A stretch of 22,817 nt of DNA, from IMG/VR virus record IMGVR_UViG_3300017760_000116, positions 1 to 22,817 of that record; one strand, written 5' to 3'. Source of the DNA: a virus. The notes under the pieces are model-generated. The model searched no databases and was not told the DNA's origin. It worked only from the letters and a program-made list of their open reading frames with translations. Position 1 is the stretch's first letter. The number at the start of each line of letters is the position of its first letter. Shown piece after piece: positions 8,612 through 17,432 of the stretch. The translations under genes and the position numbers were made by a program.

Positions 8612-10023
8612 TAGAATTGAATAACTAGTTTAATGTCTTCTTGCTGATTGCTGTTTCTTAAAATTGCTTTTCTATTTTCAAGAAAAAGTGCTTCACCTGT
8701 GCCTGGATTATATTCGCCTTGTCCTAAAGTACTTATTGCATAGTTTGTGGTGGTCGTTCCAGCAGGTGTTGTAAAATTAACATTTCCACTTGCAAGGAAA
8801 GGTTTTTCGTTAATTTCTCCACTTGAATTTTGGTGATAATACACTCGACCAGTGGCTGTATCAACATAATCTAAATACGCTTTTGCTGCGTTTGTCTGGT
8901 GTTCGATAACTGTACCAGCGTCTACAGGTATTCCACTTACATTAGAGAATTCCAAATATTGGAGAGTATCAAATATACTTAAAGATGCATCGGCAGGAGT
9001 ATCGTTATCTGTGCGGGTTGCACCTTTTACAAGACTTACTTGTCTAAATGCCACATTGATTGGCGCTTCACCGCCTAAGTTTCCTTCGTATGATCCAAAT
9101 AATCCGGCGTAAAAACTAGGCAATTCACTTCTTGGAGAAAATCCAAATCCAGAGATTGGCGCAACTAATGGTCTAATGTCAGTTTCTTTACCATCAACAA
9201 TAACTGAAGCGTCTGCGTAGCCGCTTCGCCATTGGTCTGTTGTAATTTCAATTGAAGTAATTGAATTATTCGAAATAGTTACATCGTAATCCGCTCCATC
9301 AGTATTGCTGGATCTTATGTTATGGTCTGTGACTATAGCACCTGTTGAGTCTTTTCCAACTAATCGAATGTCTTCTGTTCCATCAATGCCACTACCTCCA
9401 TCGACAACCTTAAAGCCATATACAATACCTCCAGTCGCATTAGATGCATCTGTAATATCACCTGAGGCAGTAAGATCAGCAGGGATGTCAACAAACTGAT
9501 CTGTGTAAAAATTAGACGTACTATCTAGATCACAAACATATGCCCAAACATAGTTATCAGTTAATGAACTAGGAGCAGTGTATGTAGTCGCTGTAGGATT
9601 AGTAGTACTCGCAGTAGCACCGGCATTATTTAGACACACAAAAATCTTATCGTTGTGTGTCATATAGCATGGATAATACGCTACAGCGCCGATTGTTTCG
9701 AAGTTAAAGATGTTAGGATCATAAGGATCATAGACCTTATATATTCTACCACTTCTCCATTCATTCCGAGGTATTACACTAAAGGTTTCTTCTACCTTTA
9801 AAAGAGAAATAAGATTTTTTAGAGTGTCTTCTTTTTCAATTAATGTATTAGTTGGAAGAGGCACTGTATAACTCAAGTTCGACTCGTCAACACCATTAAG
9901 TGTTGGCCAAGGTTCCGTTTTTCCGATACCGATAAAATAATCATCAGTAGTACTATCTTCAATATCGTTAATGAATAACTCTCTTGAATTTTTTCTAAAT
10001 TGGTTTGTAATAATTGCTGACAT
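8611..10023 (-). CDS. 8: Baseplate wedge subunit gp8
   Basis: The 470-residue product matches T4 gp8 (334 residues) across its length by eye. AIITNQFR at the N-terminus corresponds to AIVTSKFR in T4. IGIGKTEPW corresponds to ITFGRSEPW, VIPRNEW to VIPRRDW, NYVWAYVCDL to GYVWEYLFEI, FRQVSLV to FRQISII, and GEALFLENRKAI near the end to GEMIYMENRPPI. The C-terminus EDIKLVIQF also aligns with EEINILFTF. In T4, gp8 is a dimeric wedge component that joins the gp6-gp7 complex. The extra length falls mainly in the middle, roughly residues 185-285, where a Gly-rich module with DGGSGIDG is present. A perfect late promoter octamer precedes the start by five bases, and no strong Shine-Dalgarno sequence is visible. 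The downstream gene overlaps it by one base. Confidence 0.93.
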   Translation of the reverse strand: MSAIITNQFRKNSRELFINDIEDSTTDDYFIGIGKTEPWPTLNGVDESNLSYTVPLPTNTLIEKEDTLKNLISLLKVEETFSVIPRNEWRSGRIYKVYDPYDPNIFNFETIGAVAYYPCYMTHNDKIFVCLNNAGATASTTNPTATTYTAPSSLTDNYVWAYVCDLDSTSNFYTDQFVDIPADLTASGDITDASNATGGIVYGFKVVDGGSGIDGTEDIRLVGKDSTGAIVTDHNIRSSNTDGADYDVTISNNSITSIEITTDQWRSGYADASVIVDGKETDIRPLVAPISGFGFSPRSELPSFYAGLFGSYEGNLGGEAPINVAFRQVSLVKGATRTDNDTPADASLSIFDTLQYLEFSNVSGIPVDAGTVIEHQTNAAKAYLDYVDTATGRVYYHQNSSGEINEKPFLASGNVNFTTPAGTTTTNYAISTLGQGEYNPGTGEALFLENRKAILRNSNQQEDIKLVIQF

Positions 10024-10028
10024 AATGT

Positions 10029-10036
10029 TATTTATA
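10029..10036 (-). promoter_or_regulatory. T4-type late promoter octamer TATAAATA before gene 8
   Basis: The minus strand carries a perfect TATAAATA followed by ACATT and the gene 8 ATG at 10023. In T4 this octamer is the -10 element read by RNA polymerase with gp55 and gp33, and transcription starts a few bases downstream. The predicted mRNA would therefore begin at or very near the start codon. The octamer lies in the 48-base gap after the RCC1 fibre gene. Confidence 0.8.
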
Positions 10037-10071
10037 AAGATTAATCGATTGCTGATATATAATTATTATTG

Positions 10072-13000
10072 CTACCTTAATTCGGAAATCCCGTAATATG
10101 TGACTGACCCAACCCCGGTTTTTGTAAATCTATAAGTAGTATCTGGCGGTATAATCATACTACCGTTACTTGATACTCCTCCGCCACTATTTGTGCTAGT
10201 AGCGAACGTAAACTGAGACTCCGAACCTCCGAGTGGAGTTAAGTGAATATGTATGTTGTGAGCGTCTGATCCGCCTCCAAAATAACCTTTTACCTCAATG
10301 GGCTTACCTGTGTCATTATAATAAGACGTTCCGGTTATATTTCTAGCCGCATTCGAAAAAGACACCCATGTTTGATCGTAACCCAAACCTGTTTGCGCTG
10401 TAGAGGATGCGTCAACTCCATCCACCGCATCAATTTTTGTCAATACAGATCGATCACCGCCAATGCCGTTAGTTGTACTTAAGAATTTATAACTAATGTT
10501 ATATCCAACACCCCATAGGTTATCGTCTTGATCAGCCCCTACAAATGCATTATAATGGTCATAACCAAAGAGTTGGAAATCCTTTATAAAGACTCTATCT
10601 TCTTTAGCCATTTTTGTAAATGTGCTACGGTTAGTTAAATCGCCTGTTCCTAATTGCCCATGACCATTATAGCCTGATACAAACACTGTTCCATCAGTTT
10701 TAAGAATATACGCCGCAACATAGCTATCAGGGCCAAATAGTTTTACTTTCTTATTGTTTGTTCCTAAAGCAGCTATAGTAGTAGGAGAATTTCTCTGAGT
10801 TAAATCACCTGTTCCTAATTGACCAAGCGCGTTGTATCCAAACACCGTAATACCACCATCAGTTTCTATAACAATGGTTGAAGCAGTTGTACCGGCTGTG
10901 CTTATTTGAGAAACACCATTTGTAAGTGTAACTTGTTGAAATAAGAAACCGTTAGTCGTATTGCCTAATCCTAATTGACCATAAGCGTTATCGCCTGCAG
11001 CCCATAGATCTGTCCCATCCACGATAAATACCGATTTGTTAGCTTCAGTGCTATTGGCCACAAGATAATCTCCTTCTCGACCAGTATCAGCAAATAATGA
11101 CTTTGCCGTAGCGTGTCCTAATCCGCCACTACTCACACTACCGCACGACCATACTTTTCGATCTTCAGTGATTATAAATGACTTGCCATTAGAAATACTA
11201 TTAAATGCAAATGCCTTTTCAGCTTTACCATTTGCCGCGCCCTCACCAAATCCTGGAATTTGTCCAGGTGACATATTCACTGCGTTGTTATAAGTCTGCG
11301 CTGATCCTCTTCCTAATTCATTCGCATTATTATTTCCCCAAGAATAAGCTGTTCCATCATTTAGAATAGCAAGACAATGCACATAGTGAGTGTTTCCATT
11401 TCCTACTGATAACCATGCAACATCTTCAAGAATCAATTGAAAGCTTTTTTGCTCGCTCAGATCGCCTTGACCAAGCTGGCCAGTACCACCATATCCTGCA
11501 CCGAACACTCGTCCTCTATCTGTTAACACGAATGCACTAACATAGTTATCACCTGAATAATAATACTCGATTACCTTTTCACCGGTTTGTAATGGAATTT
11601 GCACACGAGAGTATGAAGGTATTGCCGCAGGAGATGCGCCATTCAGCTGATACGTACCTCCACCACCAGAGAAGATAAAGCTACTATCTTTCGAAATATA
11701 GCTAGAACCAAAGAATGTGCTGTACCCTTGATGATTCGGTGGATCAAAGAAAAATCCAAAGGAATTATCATACGACTTATATGTGCTAATTGCATTTGTC
11801 TTATAATTCTCAATGGTGTATTTCTGACCCATACTTGGGTAACCACCATGAGATGGACAAGGCAATTTAACTATACTTCTTCCATTGAGTTCAAATTTTA
11901 TTAAGAGAGGTTGCCATGCATGACCTGATAAGTTTTCATTTATTGTGAATGTTTTCTCTCCTACTAAGTCAGTTGAATATAGAAATCCATTACTTTCGTA
12001 TTCACTACCCCATGTATAAGTACCAAAAATGGTATTTGCATTCCAATCAACTGTTATCGTAATGTGATCTATTTCTTCATTAGCGGCGGCATTATAATTC
12101 CAATTATTTACTATGCTTATAACTGATTTAGATACGTTATCTGGAATTTCAATTGGAAATACACCAGACCAGTCAGTTGCGCCAGTTGTGGCTGGATCCT
12201 CACTTGTAAATACAGATGGACTATTAACAAAAGTACTTGTGTTTTCATCAACATATCCTTGCGGGCTCTGCTCGGACAACTGTGAACCAACGATCTGAAT
12301 AATATCAACATCTGGACTTAACTCAACTCGTTTTGTACATTGAGCTCCAACGATTTCGAATTCTACACCTTCGTTTTGATTGCGAATAAGATTAAAGTCG
12401 ATTTCGATTTGACTCTGCCCTTCGTTAACTGGCACTAATAATACCTGATTAAGATCATGACGCAAGGACCCACTTTCAGAAATTCTCCGAATGGATTCAG
12501 ATAAAGGTTTTTTCGAGCCATCTGGATATGATATATACAATTCTGTTCGCCTATTGCTATTGCTATCATGATGCCAGTTGTGGACTCTAATGAACAACCC
12601 TCGAATATTTCGATTAACGAGTCCAGTACCCGTTAGATTAGCAAGAGGAAATTGAATAGAGCCACTAACGCTGTGTGCATTTTCACTACCGCCGTAAGCG
12701 TTCCACCATGACCCAAATCCAACTCGGGTTGTGTCGTTGAGAGTTGCATCATAATCATTAGAGCTAACATCGACACCGCTACGTCTGTCCTCTGCTAGAT
12801 TATGAATGAATGGTGTGAATACGCCACTTTGAGGAGTCGCTTGATTTATTAAGTCTGTAAATGTTTGACCAGCAGGAAGAGTGAAATATGCATCGTAATG
12901 TTCCTTAGAGTCCATATTGGCACTGCTGTTCTCAAGATTTGCCCAAGTAAGATTCGTATATGTAACATTACTTGCACCGCTAATTGGCATGTATTCCATA

Positions 13001-14070
13001 TCAGCACCATAGTTACCAAAGTTTCCAGTAATCCATTCTGTACCATTATAGTACATTGAATCCCCATAAGAAGGAGTTACGCTTGAGTCTACATCAGTAT
13101 GATTATTACTAAATAGCTTGTGCGGTGTTATAGTTGAAGCAGTAGTTTGAAATCCTCCAGTGTTTGAATCATAAATCAAGAAGTCGTTTGCTTGGATACT
13201 CTCTGTTCCTACTAATTTATTAGCAGTGATGTTATAATCGTCTATCTTAGTTGTCGTTACTGCACCTGTTCCAATCTGCCCTTCCTTTATTATGTTAAGT
13301 GATAGTGTATCATTTGCAAAAGTAAAAGCCAAAGTATCGATCTCAGTTTCACCAATCTTTCCTGCTACTTCTGCAGTAAGATCACTAAGATCATTGGTTA
13401 GTGTAGTGTCCGCCGCACTTCTAGTCGTGGCCTCGGCAGCAACGAGACTATTAGCATGATTTTTGGCCGCTGTAAGATTGGCGGAATCCGCACTGATTCT
13501 CGCATCCGTCTCTGCGGTATCTGCATCATCAATGTATCCTTTATTTACAAGTGATGTCGTAGCGCTTCCATTTGTACTCAGTAAAGTAGGCTGAAGTAGC
13601 GATATTTTATCGTCACGCAATTGAAGTACAGATGTTAGTGTTGCAACACTACCTGTTGTGGTGCCTCCCTTTAATTGAAAATCTAATAGCTCTTGATTAC
13701 TGTCAACAGAAGATGTAATTCTCGCAGAAGAGCCAGCTCTATCAGGAATACCACCTGTATGATTAAATGTGATATTAGCATCACCGTAACCATCATTAAG
13801 TGTAAGACCAATGGTACCTCCTCCATCAGTGCTTGCACCCGAATCAACATATCCTGCAATAATATCGTGGCCCGCTCTTAACACCCCGCCTGTTGTCCAC
13901 GTTGGCGCGCCAGTACTTAGATTATCTTCAAGCGCAGGTTTAAGATCATCTATTGTTGCTTGATACGTATCCAGCCCGCTTTGTCCATCTGCTTGTACTA
14001 TTGCTAATAGCTCGGGTCCACTTGGAGTTGATGGAATTAGGTCTAGTTCTGATATTTTGATTTCAGCCAT
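10072..14070 (-). CDS. Tail fibre-like protein with seven-bladed RCC1 beta-propeller
   Basis: The 1332-residue protein starts MAEIKISELDLIP, a fibre-type N-terminus. Residues 170-235 are rich in Ala, Thr and Asp with heptad-like spacing (ADTAETDARISADSANLTAA) and probably form a trimeric coiled coil. Beta-rich regions follow at about 360-780. Residues 843-1200 contain seven RCC1-type repeats. The clearest read GRVFGAGYGGTGQLGQGD, DLWAAGDNAYGQLGLGN, ITVFGYNALGQLGTGD and TVFVSGYNGHGQLGTGD; weaker ones are TAYSWGNNNANELGRG, KVWSCGSVSSGGLG and NLWGVGYN. RCC1 propellers usually bind proteins, and in a phage fibre could contact the host surface. The last 85 residues form a small beta domain ending YGISELR, like a fibre tip. 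The gene lies between the gp7-like gene and gene 8, where T4 has none. Fibre identity is inferred; the RCC1 repeats are visible directly. Confidence 0.85.
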   Translation of the reverse strand: MAEIKISELDLIPSTPSGPELLAIVQADGQSGLDTYQATIDDLKPALEDNLSTGAPTWTTGGVLRAGHDIIAGYVDSGASTDGGGTIGLTLNDGYGDANITFNHTGGIPDRAGSSARITSSVDSNQELLDFQLKGGTTTGSVATLTSVLQLRDDKISLLQPTLLSTNGSATTSLVNKGYIDDADTAETDARISADSANLTAAKNHANSLVAAEATTRSAADTTLTNDLSDLTAEVAGKIGETEIDTLAFTFANDTLSLNIIKEGQIGTGAVTTTKIDDYNITANKLVGTESIQANDFLIYDSNTGGFQTTASTITPHKLFSNNHTDVDSSVTPSYGDSMYYNGTEWITGNFGNYGADMEYMPISGASNVTYTNLTWANLENSSANMDSKEHYDAYFTLPAGQTFTDLINQATPQSGVFTPFIHNLAEDRRSGVDVSSNDYDATLNDTTRVGFGSWWNAYGGSENAHSVSGSIQFPLANLTGTGLVNRNIRGLFIRVHNWHHDSNSNRRTELYISYPDGSKKPLSESIRRISESGSLRHDLNQVLLVPVNEGQSQIEIDFNLIRNQNEGVEFEIVGAQCTKRVELSPDVDIIQIVGSQLSEQSPQGYVDENTSTFVNSPSVFTSEDPATTGATDWSGVFPIEIPDNVSKSVISIVNNWNYNAAANEEIDHITITVDWNANTIFGTYTWGSEYESNGFLYSTDLVGEKTFTINENLSGHAWQPLLIKFELNGRSIVKLPCPSHGGYPSMGQKYTIENYKTNAISTYKSYDNSFGFFFDPPNHQGYSTFFGSSYISKDSSFIFSGGGGTYQLNGASPAAIPSYSRVQIPLQTGEKVIEYYYSGDNYVSAFVLTDRGRVFGAGYGGTGQLGQGDLSEQKSFQLILEDVAWLSVGNGNTHYVHCLAILNDGTAYSWGNNNANELGRGSAQTYNNAVNMSPGQIPGFGEGAANGKAEKAFAFNSISNGKSFIITEDRKVWSCGSVSSGGLGHATAKSLFADTGREGDYLVANSTEANKSVFIVDGTDLWAAGDNAYGQLGLGNTTNGFLFQQVTLTNGVSQISTAGTTASTIVIETDGGITVFGYNALGQLGTGDLTQRNSPTTIAALGTNNKKVKLFGPDSYVAAYILKTDGTVFVSGYNGHGQLGTGDLTNRSTFTKMAKEDRVFIKDFQLFGYDHYNAFVGADQDDNLWGVGYNISYKFLSTTNGIGGDRSVLTKIDAVDGVDASSTAQTGLGYDQTWVSFSNAARNITGTSYYNDTGKPIEVKGYFGGGSDAHNIHIHLTPLGGSESQFTFATSTNSGGGVSSNGSMIIPPDTTYRFTKTGVGSVTYYGISELR

Positions 14071-14075
14071 AGTTA

Positions 14076-14083
14076 TATTTATA
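14076..14083 (-). promoter_or_regulatory. T4-type late promoter octamer TATAAATA before the RCC1 fibre gene
   Basis: A perfect TATAAATA on the minus strand is followed by TAACT and ATG at 14070. The surrounding 35-base gap is almost pure A/T and holds no convincing Shine-Dalgarno sequence. As at gene 8, the octamer is five bases from ATG, so a normally spaced late transcript would have almost no leader. Confidence 0.8.
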
Positions 14084-14105
14084 CGATTATTTTTATTTTA
14101 ATTTA

Positions 14106-17100
14106 TTATTTTACTAAGTATGCATCGCCATTAGGGTCTGTCGCATCCTTATCTTCAGTTGTTATATCTTCAAGATCTTCAGTGTTCAAGCGAAGATTGT
14201 CTATAAGAGATATATCAATAATAGATCTTATGTTATTAAAAATATTTTGATTATTAAAAACCGCTTCTTCAAACGTAGTGTTTAAATAAGGTCCAATTTC
14301 GTTTACATCGAAAAATTTAAGATTTTGTAAATAGTCTCCGCGAGCAAATGCATTTCTGTCTTTTGTTGTTATGTGAAGAAGATGAAGTGTCGATAGTACC
14401 ATCCTTTGATATGAAGGATCATTGGGCCCAAGACCAAATTCGAAAGCTTCAATAATCATTTCAAGGAACCTTAAGTCTCCAGTTAACCAACCCGGTTGAA
14501 AGAGTGGCATGTGGTGCGCATTATCACTTGCATCTAAGATAGATGGTGGTGTTAAACCTTCCATCCAATCAAGATCAATCAGAGGATCGTTGGTTCTATA
14601 ATTCTGTGTGTATCGTGTACTATCAAATGTTGCCTTATATTGTCTTAATACCTGATCAAACCGCACCTTCGGGCCAATCCAATTGTTTTCTATATAAAGT
14701 ATATACAGCACCGCTGCAAAGAATTTTAGTCCAGCGGGGTGCACCATTCTAATATATTCGTTTTCCCATTGATCAGAAGATATACCAACATTAAGAACAT
14801 ACGAAAACTCCTGCCAAAAATCACCATCATGTAATCGATTAATGTCTGAAGCAAAACTATGCTGATTTTCGTATGTGCCAATATTTCTTGGCGTATAGGT
14901 GTGTCTAACATTATTTCCCGATGAAAATAAATCAGACCTAGAATCTCCCCATCTCACCTTTTGCTTTTCAACCGCGACTGATTGAGTATACTCAACCTTT
15001 ATACGCACAGTTGGTCCAACTCCAGATTCATCTAATGTTGGGCCCGCGAATTCAATAAATGTATCGATTTCATGACCTGATAATAAGTTTAAAGTATACG
15101 CTTCTTCTTTTGCTTCAACTAATGTTAATCCATTCACATAACTTCCATCTTTATTATCAAACGTTATTTGATAATAGTTTAACGCTACACTTATATAATA
15201 GTTGTGTACTTGTAAAACATCAGCTGCTGACAAAGCAGTATTATAATACTGAACATTCGTCATAGATCCTTTAAATGCATCAGTGTTCGATCTGCCAATC
15301 GTAATACGTGAATCAGAATCAACATTTAAATGCACGCTAGTGTCACCTAAAATAATAGTTTCCCAAGCGCCACCATCAACTGACACTTTAATATAGCCTC
15401 CTTTACGCGCCTGCTTTCCTGTCAAAGCAACAGTGTGGTATTCGTTATCGATTGGAATAGTGGCGTGTGAAGAAAAGTTCATAGCGAACTGCCGATCCAC
15501 TGAAATTAGCGGACTGTTTACAGGTGTATTTACAAACGCGTTCTCTGTCGGCGAACCACTTCCGTTGAACCATTCAACATTCGCAGCAAAGGCATCTTCA
15601 TTGGTGTCTTCTGAATAACACAGAATTACGCCTGTAGAAGAAAACGTTTGCGTGTTTAAATTCCACACTGATGCACCTTTAAATACCCACTTATCCCCAT
15701 CATAATATATTTTAGCAACCGGCCAGTTTTCTACAGTGCCAAATCCTTCATTTTCGTCCCAAGTGGTTTGGCTTAGATGATATCCCGATGTAGTAGAGCC
15801 CGACGCGACAACGCGGAAGTATTCTGTATCTACATAAAACGGTTTACCGTTATATAGTCCAGTGCCGCTAGCGTATGCGGTATTTTTATAATACTCATAC
15901 CCGAGTGATGAAGCGGCGTCTATGTTTCCTCTCCAGTCGTCCATTGCCGTAAAGCCGTGAATACGAATATTGTTTCCATATGCTTCGATCATTGGATTAC
16001 CAGTATAATAAAATTTGCGGCCTAGTTTACCTGTATCTCGATCTATGTATAATTCATGTCCCGGCTGGAGCTGTGTGAAGAACTCGCGAACTGAAAATAC
16101 ACTTTGGTATTGCTTACCGCCTGATCCTCTTTTTACTCTTGCGACTATAGTGTGGTCATCTGTAACAAGTGAAGAAGACTGATTTCCAATTGCGCTTACA
16201 TTAATATAATCAGCGACTGCTCCAGGAAAAATAAATTCAGAGATTTCTTCATTATATGTAACACTTCCTCGAATATTCCCTACCCAAGGATAATCAGTAT
16301 TCGATATCCAAGTGGCGTCTGTAGCATTTTGTTTACTATCAAAAGCAATCTGTAAACCTTCTTCTATATTATCATAATCGAAAGATTCATCAACATTAAC
16401 AAAACTAGATAGTTGACCGGTGCCTAATTTGTTTCCTTGTGCATCATTAACGTTAAAGAGAGTATTATTATCTTCAGTTTTTAAATCGCCAGATAAAAGA
16501 TTACCAATGATTTCAACTTCTTCATTATCGTCGCGGGGTTTCCACGCGCCATCAGAAAGTTTAAATAGTCTTTCCTTTGGATATACAACAGTTACAGCTT
16601 CATCAAAGAAAATACGAAAAAACGCATATAAGCTATCCTCTGATCCTCGCGTTGAATAGAATTTAACAATCTTTTTGTAAAGAGAAACTTGATCAAGTAC
16701 CTTTGAGTTTGGCACGTTCTTCGCTATTTCACTCCCGATACTATCTAAGTACTTTGCTGAAACGCGGTCGATGTCGTGATTATCGAGAATAAGATTTATT
16801 TCATACGAAGGAAGGCCTTCTGCATTTAAATAATTGTAATAATCTTTAAGCAATTGAATAAGACCCTGTGCTTTCCCTATAAGCTGCTCGGGTATAAGGG
16901 TGTTTGTCCGAGTTGTTTCAAGATTTTGAGGGACGACAGAATCAGACACAGACGCAACTGCAATAGCAGATTGTGCGGTTGAAATATTTGCATATGAAAT
17001 TATGTCATTAGTAACGCTATATGTTGCATACTCTTGATACGTAAAGTTACCATAATACGCGGATGACGGTGGGTTTGTAACTCCATGATTCATCTCATTT

Positions 17101-17405
17101 GAAGGCATATAAAATACCTGGTTCAATCCTGTAAATGTATGAGAATGATATGCTCCGCTAATCAATGACTCATCGGTATAAAGAGGATAAAAATAACCCA
17201 CGGTTCCGGACGTATTCCCGCTATTGCTTTCACCTTGTAAATAATAAACTGCCCCAGAGACAGTGGGTGAAGAACTACTGCTCGAAGATCCAGAAGAACT
17301 ACTTGATCCAGAAGAACTACTTGATCCAGAAGAACTACTGCTCGAAGATCCAGAAGAACTACTTGATCCAGAAGAACTACTGCCCGATGAAGAATGATAT
17401 GACAT
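14106..17405 (-). CDS. 7: Probable baseplate wedge protein gp7 (Ser/Gly N-terminus, lectin-like middle)
   Basis: The product has 1099 residues against 1032 for T4 gp7, and the gene lies directly after gene 6 as in T4. Residues 5-46 are only Ser and Gly. Residues 172-282 form a helical region (LIQLLKDYYNYLN, KIVKFYSTRGSEDSLYAFFR, VTVVYPKERLF) of a kind I associate with wedge and tail-tip proteins of marine T4-like phages. Beta strands at about 390-440 and 640-735 (DDHTIVARVKRG; HTVALTGKQARKGGYIKVSVDG; RITIGRSNTDAFKGSMTNVQYYN) look like two parts of a LamG/concanavalin-type fold split by a roughly 190-residue insert. That insert contains YNGKPFYVDTEYFRVV. Residues 862-897 carry FWQEFSYVLNVGIS and MVHPAGLKFF, familiar from phage baseplate proteins. 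The role by homology is to nucleate wedge assembly with gp6, gp8 and gp25. The gp7 name rests on position, size and recalled motifs. The lectin reading is weaker. Confidence 0.68.
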   Translation of the reverse strand: MSYHSSSGSSSSGSSSSSGSSSSSSSGSSSSSGSSSSSGSSSSSSSPTVSGAVYYLQGESNSGNTSGTVGYFYPLYTDESLISGAYHSHTFTGLNQVFYMPSNEMNHGVTNPPSSAYYGNFTYQEYATYSVTNDIISYANISTAQSAIAVASVSDSVVPQNLETTRTNTLIPEQLIGKAQGLIQLLKDYYNYLNAEGLPSYEINLILDNHDIDRVSAKYLDSIGSEIAKNVPNSKVLDQVSLYKKIVKFYSTRGSEDSLYAFFRIFFDEAVTVVYPKERLFKLSDGAWKPRDDNEEVEIIGNLLSGDLKTEDNNTLFNVNDAQGNKLGTGQLSSFVNVDESFDYDNIEEGLQIAFDSKQNATDATWISNTDYPWVGNIRGSVTYNEEISEFIFPGAVADYINVSAIGNQSSSLVTDDHTIVARVKRGSGGKQYQSVFSVREFFTQLQPGHELYIDRDTGKLGRKFYYTGNPMIEAYGNNIRIHGFTAMDDWRGNIDAASSLGYEYYKNTAYASGTGLYNGKPFYVDTEYFRVVASGSTTSGYHLSQTTWDENEGFGTVENWPVAKIYYDGDKWVFKGASVWNLNTQTFSSTGVILCYSEDTNEDAFAANVEWFNGSGSPTENAFVNTPVNSPLISVDRQFAMNFSSHATIPIDNEYHTVALTGKQARKGGYIKVSVDGGAWETIILGDTSVHLNVDSDSRITIGRSNTDAFKGSMTNVQYYNTALSAADVLQVHNYYISVALNYYQITFDNKDGSYVNGLTLVEAKEEAYTLNLLSGHEIDTFIEFAGPTLDESGVGPTVRIKVEYTQSVAVEKQKVRWGDSRSDLFSSGNNVRHTYTPRNIGTYENQHSFASDINRLHDGDFWQEFSYVLNVGISSDQWENEYIRMVHPAGLKFFAAVLYILYIENNWIGPKVRFDQVLRQYKATFDSTRYTQNYRTNDPLIDLDWMEGLTPPSILDASDNAHHMPLFQPGWLTGDLRFLEMIIEAFEFGLGPNDPSYQRMVLSTLHLLHITTKDRNAFARGDYLQNLKFFDVNEIGPYLNTTFEEAVFNNQNIFNNIRSIIDISLIDNLRLNTEDLEDITTEDKDATDPNGDAYLVK
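17269..17382 (-). repeat. Tandem 18-base repeats encoding the Ser/Gly segment
   Basis: Five copies of an 18-base unit (plus strand gatccagaagaactactt or ...ctg) lie at 17287-17304, 17305-17322, 17323-17340, 17347-17364 and 17365-17382. A 6-base spacer ctcgaa sits before the first copy and between the third and fourth. There is also a higher-order repeat: 17269-17321 and 17329-17381 are identical over 53 bases at an offset of 60. All units are multiples of three, so copy-number change keeps the frame and only alters the length of the Ser/Gly run. Confidence 0.92.
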
Positions 17406-17432
17406 AAATTTTAATAGCTACCTTCAACATTC

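Noticed and set aside
17269-17382. CRISPR-like array
   Set aside because: The repeats are contiguous, in frame, have no variable spacers and encode Ser/Gly within a long gene.
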